A DNA stretch of 46,959 bases from an uncultured Eubacteriales bacterium (GTDB lineage: Bacteria > Bacillota > Clostridia > Oscillospirales > Acutalibacteraceae). This document shows positions 23,633 through 31,824 of the stretch, in pieces. The DNA lies in contig CAKTDF010000018.1 in NCBI GenBank assembly GCA_934541115.1, positions 1 through 46,959 of the forward strand, written 5' to 3'. Each line of letters opens with the position of its first letter. The stretch's first letter is position 1. The notes beneath the pieces are model-generated. The model searched no databases, was not told where the DNA came from, and worked only from the letters and a program-made list of their open reading frames with translations. Both the position numbers and the translations under genes were made by a program.

Positions 23633-25843
23633 TCACTCCGAATCGGGAGTATAAACCATCATGAAGCAATGGGAGCGAATCTTGCCCTCAAGGACGTTCG
23701 TTCTGAACTCGTTGCCGGATATTATCTTTCCGCCGACATTCATCGAAGAGACGTAGCCGATATTTTCATTAACAACGCCATCGTGCGAAATAATGGTTAT
23801 CCACGTTGACGGGTCGCCGCTCAGGTCAACCTTGAGCTTGCTCTTGACAATTGATTTCAGCTCGTCGCTTGTGATTGAATAGGTCGTTTTGAAATCCTTT
23901 GCCTCATAGTCGCCGTAGCTGGGTCTGCCGCCGGCGAGATAGGTAACGGCAGTGCCGCCCCAAACATTATAATAAGAAGTGGTCTTGCCTGCGCTGATTG
24001 CATGGAACGGAGTCAGAGCCGCGTCCGTTCCGGGATATACGGCAACATAAAGACCATATTTCATAACCTCGTCAACTGCCTCATAGCATGCGCTTGACGC
24101 CTTCTTTCCGAAAGCGTTTGAAGACGTTGTGAGCTTGAACTTGTTATATTTTGCAAAGGTATACAGCGCAACCGCCTGCGCCTTAAGCGCCTCTTTGTGG
24201 AATGAACCGCCCATTTCACTTTCAAGCGAGGAGGCAAGAAATTCCCTTGTCTGATAATCGGTACCGTTATAGTTGATCGTCGTCGGATAGGTATCGCCGG
24301 AAACAAGAACGGTTCCGTAATAATAATTGGAAAGGATCTGAGCATAGTTCCAGCCTTGGTTTGCAAGATAGTTTGCGCCGTTCTGACTCATGCCGACGCC
24401 GTGACCGTAACCAAAAACATAGAACGTGAACTTTCCGCTTTTTGACGGCGCCGGAGCGGCGGTTGAAGCTGCGGAAACCTCAGACGCAGTCGGCTCTTTC
24501 GGAGTGAGATTGTTTGAGTCGCCGGACACAGAGGCGTTTGCATTCTGTGAATCTGTAATTCCGGGGAAAAGCTGCGCCGTCGTTTCGGAAACGCCGGGCA
24601 GGAGCGCCGCCGTTGTCTGGTTGACCACCTGAGAGGGGTTGGTAGTCGCTGTGTTCTCTTTCTTCCAAATCGAGCTGATTATAATTATCGGAGTGACAGC
24701 CGCAAGAACCAAAATTGCGGCGGCAAAGATTATCATGCCCTTTGAAAGCTTTTTTTCTTCCTTTTTGCCTTTTGAGCCGGTGATTGCGGCTTCGGCATCT
24801 TCTTTTTCTTTCTCCTGTTTTTCAAGAAGAACGTCAAGTTTTTCGCTCAAAGTATCGCAAAGTATTGCAACGCAATGAGGCAAAAGCATTTCAAGATCAT
24901 CGGGATTGGTTGTATTTATCTTTTTTGCTTTTGAAATTTTCTTTTCCGCAACAGCGATATACACAAAGTAATTTGTGTTGCCCTCCTCGTCCTGAGAAGT
25001 CAAAACGTCTGAAATTGCAGCGCCAAAGTCAGCGTCGGTGTTGAACATCGCTTCACGCGCATGGCGAACGGTTTTGACAGACTCAGACTCGGTTACCTCC
25101 TCGCTGTTTTCGCCGTCGTCGGCATCGTCAACTATTTCAACAAAATTTGCAACATCGGAAAGTCCCTCAATGCGGTTATAGAGGTTATATATTTCCATTG
25201 TTGCCTCGCCGGTCGCAAAAGCAGCGGTCTTTTCGAGCCTTATGAGCTGAGAGACCATGTTGCTGACAGACGGAGCAAAATCAAAGCCGCTTTCCTCCTC
25301 CGGTTCTTTTGTTCCCTCTTCTTCGGGCACGGCTTCATCGCCGCCCTGTTCCGGTTCGGGTCTTATGTCAAGAACCTCCTGTGTGAGCGAAAAAAGAACC
25401 GAATCAACACGGTTGAAATCAAGCGGAAGCAAGCTGAGGGTTCCGTTCAGCACCGGGCAGGAAAAACCGCTGTAAAGTCCGTCGCTGCTCAAATGGAAAA
25501 GTGCGCCGCGCGGCATGAGGCACTGAGACGCCATATCGATATCCGCCGTTCCGTCGGAGCACTGGGAAATCTTTTCGGCAATATTCGGACAGGAATACTC
25601 ATCAAGGATCATTTTTGAAATAATGTCCTTTTTAACGCCGTTGTAATCGGCAGTATCTGCCGCAATCAGAATGCGGTCGCCGTTCTGCAGGGCGTTTATT
25701 GCCGCGTCATACAATTCCTCATAGCTTTCAAAGGTATAGACGCTGTCCTCCGCAAGTCCGAATTTTTCAAGCGAAAGGCAGATCTTGTAAACCGTATCGG
25801 CAGAAAAAGCAGAGAGGTTTTCAAGAGTAAACAGCTTAATCAT
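23633..25843 (-). CDS. CinA-like pseudoenzyme fused to membrane helix and permuted SpoIID domain
   Basis: 736 residues; ATG 25843 follows GGAGGATAAAA. Residues 1-160 align with the N-terminal molybdopterin-binding-fold domain of CinA: YEELYDAAINALQNGDRILI against the CinA stretch before GGLGPTKDDLT, and QCLMPRGALF against ALMPKGSVVF. Residues 192-345 align with the C-terminal amidohydrolase: MVSQLIRLEKTAAFATGEAT against VVSLLREKKLTAATAESCTG, and NYFVYIAVAEKK against VGLIYIAVTDGS. Both active-site motifs (GGLGPTKDDLT and AESCTGG) are lost. Residues 369-393 form one membrane helix and 394-470 a Thr/Ser/Pro linker. Residues 471-736 are SpoIID/LytB-like, but GYGHGVGMSQNGAN comes before EMGGSFHKEALKAQAVALYT, whereas normal SpoIID has the reverse order. 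Predicted role: peptidoglycan binding or lysis outside, sensing or scaffolding inside. Confidence 0.85.
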   Translation of the reverse strand: MIKLFTLENLSAFSADTVYKICLSLEKFGLAEDSVYTFESYEELYDAAINALQNGDRILIAADTADYNGVKKDIISKMILDEYSCPNIAEKISQCSDGTADIDMASQCLMPRGALFHLSSDGLYSGFSCPVLNGTLSLLPLDFNRVDSVLFSLTQEVLDIRPEPEQGGDEAVPEEEGTKEPEEESGFDFAPSVSNMVSQLIRLEKTAAFATGEATMEIYNLYNRIEGLSDVANFVEIVDDADDGENSEEVTESESVKTVRHAREAMFNTDADFGAAISDVLTSQDEEGNTNYFVYIAVAEKKISKAKKINTTNPDDLEMLLPHCVAILCDTLSEKLDVLLEKQEKEKEDAEAAITGSKGKKEEKKLSKGMIIFAAAILVLAAVTPIIIISSIWKKENTATTNPSQVVNQTTAALLPGVSETTAQLFPGITDSQNANASVSGDSNNLTPKEPTASEVSAASTAAPAPSKSGKFTFYVFGYGHGVGMSQNGANYLANQGWNYAQILSNYYYGTVLVSGDTYPTTINYNGTDYQTREFLASSLESEMGGSFHKEALKAQAVALYTFAKYNKFKLTTSSNAFGKKASSACYEAVDEVMKYGLYVAVYPGTDAALTPFHAISAGKTTSYYNVWGGTAVTYLAGGRPSYGDYEAKDFKTTYSITSDELKSIVKSKLKVDLSGDPSTWITIISHDGVVNENIGYVSSMNVGGKIISGNEFRTNVLEGKIRSHCFMMVYTPDSE

Positions 25844-25858
25844 TTTTATCCTCCGTTA

Positions 25859-25910
25859 AATAGCCGCCATTATCCGTATATAGATATATTCCGTCCAATC
25901 GGCGGCTATT
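25859..25910 (-). promoter_or_regulatory. Leader hairpin between sortase and SpoIID genes
   Basis: AATAGCCGCC pairs with GGCGGCTATT over a 32-base AT-rich loop. The stem ends 5 bases before the GGAGG of the SpoIID gene and has no T-run on the minus strand, so it may be a processing or translational control element rather than a terminator. Confidence 0.5.
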
Positions 25911-25948
25911 GAATTTTTATTCGGCAGCTCCCTTTTTGGGACTCTGCG

Positions 25949-27826
25949 TCAATCGACTTCCCATCTTGCGGCATTGTAATACGGGTTAGTCAGTTTTTTT
26001 GCTGTGTAATACGCCTGCGGATAGCGCGGATTTTCATTGACCGCAGCCTTTGATGTGTCAACCGTGGCTTTTTCTCCCGGGCGTACAAGTCTTGCAACAA
26101 CAACAAATCTTGCATCGTCAAATTCATGAGAACAGGTTGAAAGTGTCAGAAGCTTGTCGGTCGGCAGGACGTCAACGCCGGTGTCATAGAGCGAACGCTG
26201 TGCAAGCTCGTTGAGATAAGCCGAAAAGCGTTCCTGAGTTGAAAGGTTGTTGAAGTAATAGCGGAAAACATATCCGTTATCGTCCTTTTCGTCCGCGTTG
26301 GTGATGAATGCGGCAATCACTTTCCACTTGTAATTTTTATAAAGCGTGTTGAACGTGATCACGGGCGCAGACTTAAAGCCGTCAAGCGTTTTATAATGGT
26401 CAAGCGCACCGAAGATGCTCTTGTCATTCATGTGGTGACCGTAAATAACGGTGTTCATGTCAAGCGTTTCAATATTGTTGATATATGAAACGAACGGACA
26501 GCCGTATTTTGTTGCAGTTCCGTAAAAGTTTTTGTTGAGGTAGGTGTCGTCGTTATCGGTCTGAACGACCGGGAGCGAAAGGTTCACGCCCTTCGCCTCA
26601 AGATATCCCACAAAGTCATTGTTGGTTGCATAAAGGCGAGCATATTTAAGCTGCAAGCCCTCCGGAAACTGTGTGTTCGGATATTCCTCTTTGATCTGTT
26701 CCCACTTTTGGGCGGTTGAAAGAGTCGTCTCGGTCTGTTCGGTTTTGCTGTCATTTTTGCCTTTCTTGTTCTTCTTAGATTTTTTGGTCGTTTCCTCTTC
26801 TTCAATCGTGAGTCCCGCAAGGTCGGATTCAAGCTTTTGATTTTCCTTGTGCAGCCGATACTCATTGATGAGCTTTCCGGCGCTTATTATAATCGCGATA
26901 AAAGAAATCGCAAGAACAACCAAGCGGATTATATCCGCAGCAGAGCGCTTTTTCTTCTTTTTCGGCGCCGAACCGTCAGCTGCGGCAGAAGCCTCTTCAA
27001 CATGGCTGACAGTAATGTTTCCCTGCGCCGCAGCCGGGGCATTTGCGCCCGACGGCACAGATGGAAACTGCACGGAATTTTGCGGCTTTGAAACAGGAGT
27101 TCTCTGAACGCCGGAGGAGCGAGTTTGCGATGTCAGCTGCTGACCGGAAGAAATATCCTGTCCGGGTGCAGGGAGAACGCGAACAGCCGCCGCCTTGCGC
27201 GGAGTGCTTATGTCGATTTCATCAATGACATAATCCTTTGACGCTCCGCTTGATTTTGGAAGGAGCAAAGCGTCTTTCTTCTGCGCCGGCGCATCGTATT
27301 CATCTTCGTCGTCTTCATCGTCAACGTCATATCCGTAATCAATATGAATCGGCGAAACCTCGCATTTTCGGGACTCTTCCTGCGGCGCGTCAAAGTCATC
27401 GCTCTGAAAAACGATTCTTGTTCCCGCCCTTTGCGACGTCTCCTCATTCTGCGGCACAGCAGGAGACTGCGGAGCATTCTGCGGCACGGAACCGTTTTGT
27501 GAACCGAGATACTGATTGAGCAAAAATGCAATCTGTTCCTGCGTCAGCTTGAACTCCGGCGCCGGCTGCTGTGGCGCGGTATTCTGCTTTTCTGCCTGCG
27601 ACTCGGTCGCGGAACCCATGCTTTCGCCGCTAAAGGCGGTCTCTTCTGCACCGTGAGCCGGTTCCTCGGCTGTAATGCTCTGAGTTTCCTTTCTCGTTCT
27701 GCGTGCAGAGGAGCGGACGCTCGTGACCGCCGGAGGAACATTGGAAACAGAGCTTCCGATATTTTTCATCCCCGGTTTTTTTGAACCGCCCGAGCGGTCG
27801 TTTGAGTCCTCATAGATGATCTTCAT
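25949..27826 (-). CDS. Class B sortase with long cytosolic N-terminal region
   Basis: Membrane transpeptidase that joins secreted proteins to the cell wall or builds pili. The catalytic domain is C-terminal (about 380-590): YGHHM with His464, TLSTCSHEF with Cys565, and DARFVVVAR with Arg573. The LSTC and YGHxM context fits class B. Before it lie a membrane helix at about 294-314 (LVVLAISFIAIIISAGKLI) and a short coiled coil. The first 290 residues are cytosolic, low in complexity and rich in Gln, Pro, Ser and Ala (PQNAPQSPAVPQ; acidic DVDDEDDEDEYD); typical class B sortases have only a short tail. 625 residues in all. The start ATG 27826 lies 14 bases after cinA, with AAAGGA overlapping the end of that gene. 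No LPxTG/NPxTN substrate is visible in this window. Confidence 0.88.
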   Translation of the reverse strand: MKIIYEDSNDRSGGSKKPGMKNIGSSVSNVPPAVTSVRSSARRTRKETQSITAEEPAHGAEETAFSGESMGSATESQAEKQNTAPQQPAPEFKLTQEQIAFLLNQYLGSQNGSVPQNAPQSPAVPQNEETSQRAGTRIVFQSDDFDAPQEESRKCEVSPIHIDYGYDVDDEDDEDEYDAPAQKKDALLLPKSSGASKDYVIDEIDISTPRKAAAVRVLPAPGQDISSGQQLTSQTRSSGVQRTPVSKPQNSVQFPSVPSGANAPAAAQGNITVSHVEEASAAADGSAPKKKKKRSAADIIRLVVLAISFIAIIISAGKLINEYRLHKENQKLESDLAGLTIEEEETTKKSKKNKKGKNDSKTEQTETTLSTAQKWEQIKEEYPNTQFPEGLQLKYARLYATNNDFVGYLEAKGVNLSLPVVQTDNDDTYLNKNFYGTATKYGCPFVSYINNIETLDMNTVIYGHHMNDKSIFGALDHYKTLDGFKSAPVITFNTLYKNYKWKVIAAFITNADEKDDNGYVFRYYFNNLSTQERFSAYLNELAQRSLYDTGVDVLPTDKLLTLSTCSHEFDDARFVVVARLVRPGEKATVDTSKAAVNENPRYPQAYYTAKKLTNPYYNAARWEVD

Positions 27827-27840
27827 ACTGCATTTATCCT

Positions 27841-29127
27841 TTAAAATGAATTGATGAAAGCGTTTATATCTTTTGAAGCGTTCTCTTTTTCAAGAACAAA
27901 AAGGCGTATTTCGTTGAGTGCGTTTGACGCAGCGACGGTGCGGTTATAGTCGCGGCAATCCTTTTCTGCGTGACCCGTGGTGAGCTTTTTGACGCAAAAA
28001 GAGCTCCCGTCCGTTACCGCAATATATATAAGACCTACAGGCTTGTTCGTGTTATCGCTCGACGGACCTGCAATTCCCGTAACCGAAACGCCTATGTCCG
28101 CGCCGGAAAGCTTTTGAATGCCGAGCGCCATTGAAGCGGCAACAACCTCGCTGACCGCTCCGTATTTTTCAAGATGCTCCCGCCTTACACCGAGAAGCTT
28201 TTCTTTGACATCGTTCGAATATGAAACAACGCCGCAACCAAAAACCTCTGACGCGCCGGGAACATCGGTGAGTCTTTTTGAAATGAGGCCGCCGGTGCAG
28301 CTTTCTGCCGTTGCGGCAGTGAGCTTTTTTTCCCTGAGCAAGGATACGACCGCCTGCTCCATATTTCCGAGATCGATTCCGTAAACCATTGAACCGAGCC
28401 TGTTCTTGATTTCACTTATAACAGGGGCTATGAGCTTTTCCGCCTGCTCTTCGGTTTCACACTTTGCGGTCACGCGCAAAAGCGCCTCGCCGCTCTTTGC
28501 ATAAGGGGCGACCGTCGGGTTTTCCATATCAAGCAGCTCACCTGCTTTCTCCGCCATAAGACTTTCTCCTATTCCAAAAGTGCGGACTGAATGAGAAATG
28601 ATGACGTGATCCGAGAAACGGCGAAGATACGGCAAAGCGCACTCTTCAAACATCATGTGCATCTCCCTTGGCGGACCGGGAAGAATGATGATATGCTTTC
28701 CGTTCTTTTCCATTGCACAGCCGGGAGCAGTTCCGTTATTGTTTTTAAAAACAACCGAACCTTTAGGCATGAGCGCCTGCTTTTCGTTGCTTTCCGGCAT
28801 GGGTACGTTTTTGGCTTTGAAATACTCATGGACACGCTCAAGACTTTCTTCATGCATCTCAAGCGGCAGACCGAAAAAGCCCGCGCATATTTCTTTTGTC
28901 AGATCGTCCTTTGTGGGACCGAGTCCGCCGGTGGTTATAACAACGTCGGCGCGGGAAAGCGCAGTTTCAAGAACAGAGCGCAGTCTTTGAGGATTATCGC
29001 CCACAACAGACTGAAACAGAACGTCAAAACCGAGCGCGGCAAGCTTTTTTGAAAGATACTGCGCATTAGTATTGAGAATATCGCCGAGCAAAAGCTCTGT
29101 GCCGACAAACACAAGTTCACATTTCAT
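27841..29127 (-). CDS. cinA: CinA, competence/damage-inducible protein with PncC domain
   Basis: 428 residues, two domains. N-terminal MoCF-fold domain (ADP-ribose or NMN-related pyrophosphatase in the family) with GTELLLGDILNTNAQYLS, TTGGLGPTKDDLTKE and GTAPGCAMEKNGKHIIILPGPP. C-terminal nicotinamide-nucleotide amidohydrolase (PncC) with TAATAESCTGGLISKRLTDV, VVSYSNDVKEKLLGV and GIAGPSSDNTNKPVGLIYIAV, so the catalytic Ser, Tyr and Lys positions are kept. It salvages NMN to nicotinate mononucleotide, and in some Bacillota it is linked to competence with recA. Here recA is not adjacent; cinA lies instead in a run with nifS, thiI, a sortase and a CinA-like membrane protein. Start ATG after GAAGGTC. 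Confidence 0.95.
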   Translation of the reverse strand: MKCELVFVGTELLLGDILNTNAQYLSKKLAALGFDVLFQSVVGDNPQRLRSVLETALSRADVVITTGGLGPTKDDLTKEICAGFFGLPLEMHEESLERVHEYFKAKNVPMPESNEKQALMPKGSVVFKNNNGTAPGCAMEKNGKHIIILPGPPREMHMMFEECALPYLRRFSDHVIISHSVRTFGIGESLMAEKAGELLDMENPTVAPYAKSGEALLRVTAKCETEEQAEKLIAPVISEIKNRLGSMVYGIDLGNMEQAVVSLLREKKLTAATAESCTGGLISKRLTDVPGASEVFGCGVVSYSNDVKEKLLGVRREHLEKYGAVSEVVAASMALGIQKLSGADIGVSVTGIAGPSSDNTNKPVGLIYIAVTDGSSFCVKKLTTGHAEKDCRDYNRTVAASNALNEIRLFVLEKENASKDINAFINSF

Positions 29128-29185
29128 TTTATCTGACCTTCTTTATATCGTAAGTGCTTTTTTAATTGACCATGTTTAATAGCAT

Positions 29186-30355
29186 TTATTCAACCGAACA
29201 AAAGCGTGTTTCCTTCACGGCGCGTTCAATCATCTTTTCAAAATCGACAGCCGCTTCTGCCGCTTCAACATTTTCAAGAATCGGTCTGGTTCGCGGGTGC
29301 TTGGGAGTGAACACCGTGCAGCAGTCCTCATACGGTTCAAGCGAGGTTTCAAATGTACCTATCTTTCTTGCAATCGTGATGATTTCTTCCTTATCCATAC
29401 CGATGCAGGGACGGAAAACCGGCATTGTTGCAACGGCGTCTGTGCAGGCAATTGCACCTATGGTCTGCGAAGCAACCTGTCCGAGGCTTTCGCCTGTGAT
29501 GAGAGCCTGACACTTGTCCCTTTCGGCAATACGCAGCGCAACCTTCATCATAAGGCGGCGCATAATGATTGTAAAAAGCTCTTCCGGGCAGTTATCCTTG
29601 ATATGCTCCTGAATTTCGGTAAAAGGAACAACGGCAAAATTGATGCGTCCGCTGTACTTTGAAACAATTGAGGCGAGCGTTTTGACCTTAAGCTCGGCTC
29701 TGGGGCTTGTATACGGCGGAGCGGCAAAGTGAATAGCTGTGAGAACAAGTCCCCTCTTTGCCATCATGTAGCCGGCAACGGGGCTGTCAATTCCGCCGGA
29801 AAGCAGCAGCGCAGCACGACCGGAAGAGCCTACGGGCATTCCGCCCGCACCCTTGATCTGATTGCCGTGAACAAAAACATATTTATCGCGTACCTCAACG
29901 GTTACGGTAAGCTCCGGGTTATGGACGTCAACCTTGAGAGACGGTATTTTTGAGAGAATGTGTCCGCCGACCTCGCGGCAAATCTCCGGGGACTTATACC
30001 GGAATTTTTTGTCGCTGCGTTTGGCATTGACCTTGAAAGTCTTGACCGAACGCAAGTCGTCGCCGAGAAATTCCATCACGGCGTCCTTGATTTTTTCAAG
30101 GTCTTTTTCCGTTACGCCCGCAACGGAAAAAGCAACTATGCCGAAAACCTTTTTGATGCGTTCAACCGCTTCGTCAAAGTCGATATCCTCGTCCTCCGGC
30201 TCAGCCATTATCGTTGACTGCGCCTTTGTGAACCTGAATGTGCCGAGGCTCATAAGCCTCCTTTTCATATTTTTAATGAGCATATCCTCAAAAGTCGAGC
30301 GATTAAGGCCCTTGAGAACCAGCTCGCCGTTTTTAATAAGAATGACTTTTTTCAT
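29186..30355 (-). CDS. thiI: tRNA 4-thiouridine synthase ThiI
   Basis: Adenylates and thiolates U8 of tRNA and takes part in sulfur transfer for thiazole. Order: N-terminal ferredoxin-like domain (KKVILIKNGELVLKGLNRSTFE), THUMP domain (RSVKTFKVNAKRSDKKF through VRDKYVFVHG), then the PP-loop ATP pyrophosphatase (ALLLSGGIDSPVAGYMMAKRG) with ITGESLGQVASQT and EPYEDCCTVFTPKHP. The C-terminal rhodanese domain of the E. coli form is absent, as in Bacillus, where the partner NifS-type desulfurase gives the sulfur. ATG 30355 follows AGAGGAAAAG; the frame opens six codons earlier without a site. 389 residues. Directly downstream of nifS. Confidence 0.94.
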   Translation of the reverse strand: MKKVILIKNGELVLKGLNRSTFEDMLIKNMKRRLMSLGTFRFTKAQSTIMAEPEDEDIDFDEAVERIKKVFGIVAFSVAGVTEKDLEKIKDAVMEFLGDDLRSVKTFKVNAKRSDKKFRYKSPEICREVGGHILSKIPSLKVDVHNPELTVTVEVRDKYVFVHGNQIKGAGGMPVGSSGRAALLLSGGIDSPVAGYMMAKRGLVLTAIHFAAPPYTSPRAELKVKTLASIVSKYSGRINFAVVPFTEIQEHIKDNCPEELFTIIMRRLMMKVALRIAERDKCQALITGESLGQVASQTIGAIACTDAVATMPVFRPCIGMDKEEIITIARKIGTFETSLEPYEDCCTVFTPKHPRTRPILENVEAAEAAVDFEKMIERAVKETRFCSVE

Positions 30356-30454
30356 ACTTTTCCTCTTTTTCAAATATATAAGTGCGCCTCAAGCTTTGCG
30401 CTTATCGGTCAATCGGCAATTACCCAATAAATGCCGCAATGTGCGCCGATCCGC

Positions 30455-31582
30455 TTATTTTCGTCTTATTGTTCCGAGTGCCTCTGAAAGTCCGTCAATA
30501 CACATTTCAAGCTCCTGTTCCGTTGTAAAACGCGAAAGACTGATACGCAGCGAGGAATCCACTCTTTCCTTTTCAAGTCCGGCAGCAGTGAGCACAGGAC
30601 TTTGGTGACCCTTTGCGCACGCGGAGCCGGAGGAAACATAAACGTCCCTCGAAGAAAGAAAGTTGAGCACCGCCTCACTCGGAAGATGCGGCAACGAAAT
30701 ATTCACAATGTACGGCAAAGAATCTGCCGAGCTGTTGATCACAACACCGTCAAGCGCCGAAAGCACCGAAACAAAACCGTCGCGCAAAGCCGTCAGTTTT
30801 TTGAGAGACTGAGCCGTACTCAGCTCCTCAACAGCGCCGTAAAACGCAGCAATAGCAGGGAGCGGTTCGGTTCCCGGACGGATATCCTTTTCCTGTCCGC
30901 CGCCGAAAATATGCGGCGCAAGGCGAACGCCCTTGCGTATAAACAGCGCGCCTGCGCCCTTGACTCCGTGAATTTTGTGAGCGCTGACACTCATCAGATC
31001 AATCTTCAGTTTTTTGACGTTCAGCGGTATTTTGCCGAACGCCTGAACGGCGTCAACATGAATGAGCGCCGGAGAATTTTTGGCTTTGACCGCCCGAGAG
31101 AGCTTTTCAATCGGCTCAATCGTGCCAAGCTCATTGTTGACCGCCATCATGCTGACAAGAACGGTTTTTTCATCGATCGCCTCAAGGAGCGATTCGTAAG
31201 AAACAAGACCGAAACGGTCAACCGGAAGTCTGACAACCTCAAAACCGTCTTTTTCAAGCGCGTCAAAAGCCTTTGCAACGCTCGGATGCTCAACAGAGGA
31301 AACCACTACTCTTTTGCCCTTTCTCTGCATTGCGTGAGCCGCACCGAAAACGGCAATATTGTTGCTTTCGGTTCCGCCGCTTGTGAAATAAAGCTCGCTT
31401 TTTTCGCAGGAGATAACCTTTGAAACGGCGTCCCTTGCGTCCTCAAGGAGAAGCTGCGCCGAAAGTCCCTTCTCGTGCAAAGACGACGGATTGCCCCAAA
31501 GGAGGTCGAGCGCCTCGTTCAGCCGCTTTTTTGCGCCGTTGCACGGCTTTGTTGTTGCGCTGTTGTCAAGATAAGCTTCCAC
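30455..31582 (-). CDS. Cysteine desulfurase, NifS/IscS type
   Basis: PLP enzyme that takes sulfur from cysteine as a persulfide; here the likely donor for ThiI. Motifs: YLDNSATTKP at the N-terminus, FTSGGTESNNIAVFG, SSVEHPSV (His stacking on PLP), HVDAVQAFGKIPL, the PLP Lys in SVSAHKIHGVKGAGAL and the active-site Cys in SSGSACAKGHQSP. The start is GTG 31582 (VEAYLDNS) with AGGAGG 9 bases upstream; the longer frame would run through the promoter at 31614-31642. 375 residues. First gene of the probable operon nifS-thiI-cinA-sortase-SpoIID, as in the Bacillus nifZ-thiI pair. Confidence 0.94.
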   Translation of the reverse strand: MEAYLDNSATTKPCNGAKKRLNEALDLLWGNPSSLHEKGLSAQLLLEDARDAVSKVISCEKSELYFTSGGTESNNIAVFGAAHAMQRKGKRVVVSSVEHPSVAKAFDALEKDGFEVVRLPVDRFGLVSYESLLEAIDEKTVLVSMMAVNNELGTIEPIEKLSRAVKAKNSPALIHVDAVQAFGKIPLNVKKLKIDLMSVSAHKIHGVKGAGALFIRKGVRLAPHIFGGGQEKDIRPGTEPLPAIAAFYGAVEELSTAQSLKKLTALRDGFVSVLSALDGVVINSSADSLPYIVNISLPHLPSEAVLNFLSSRDVYVSSGSACAKGHQSPVLTAAGLEKERVDSSLRISLSRFTTEQELEMCIDGLSEALGTIRRK

Positions 31583-31613
31583 TCGGGCATACCTCCTCAA
31601 TATAATCTTGGTT

Positions 31614-31642
31614 ATTATACTATAAATAGAGGAAATATGCAA
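31614..31642 (-). promoter_or_regulatory. SigA promoter of the nifS-thiI run
   Basis: TTGCAT (31642-31637), 17 bases, TATAAT (31619-31614) on the minus strand, about 30 bases before the GTG start. Confidence 0.65.
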
Positions 31643-31762
31643 CCGAGCGCAGCGAATTTCTCATGGAAAATTTGTGAAAGTTTTGAAAACATGTTCATAT
31701 GGATTATATCCCGAAGAATTAAAGCAGACATTAAAAAAAGCCGCCCCGCGTGCCGCCGTTAT

Positions 31763-31791
31763 TTGACAACGCCGCTGCCGTGTGATAAAAT
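31763..31791 (+). promoter_or_regulatory. SigA promoter of rarA
   Basis: TTGACA, 17 bases, TAAAAT on the plus strand, 33 bases before the ATG; divergent from the nifS promoter. Confidence 0.65.
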
Positions 31792-31824
31792 TCAGCTTAA
31801 ACTGCATGTCAAGGGGGTCAAAAA

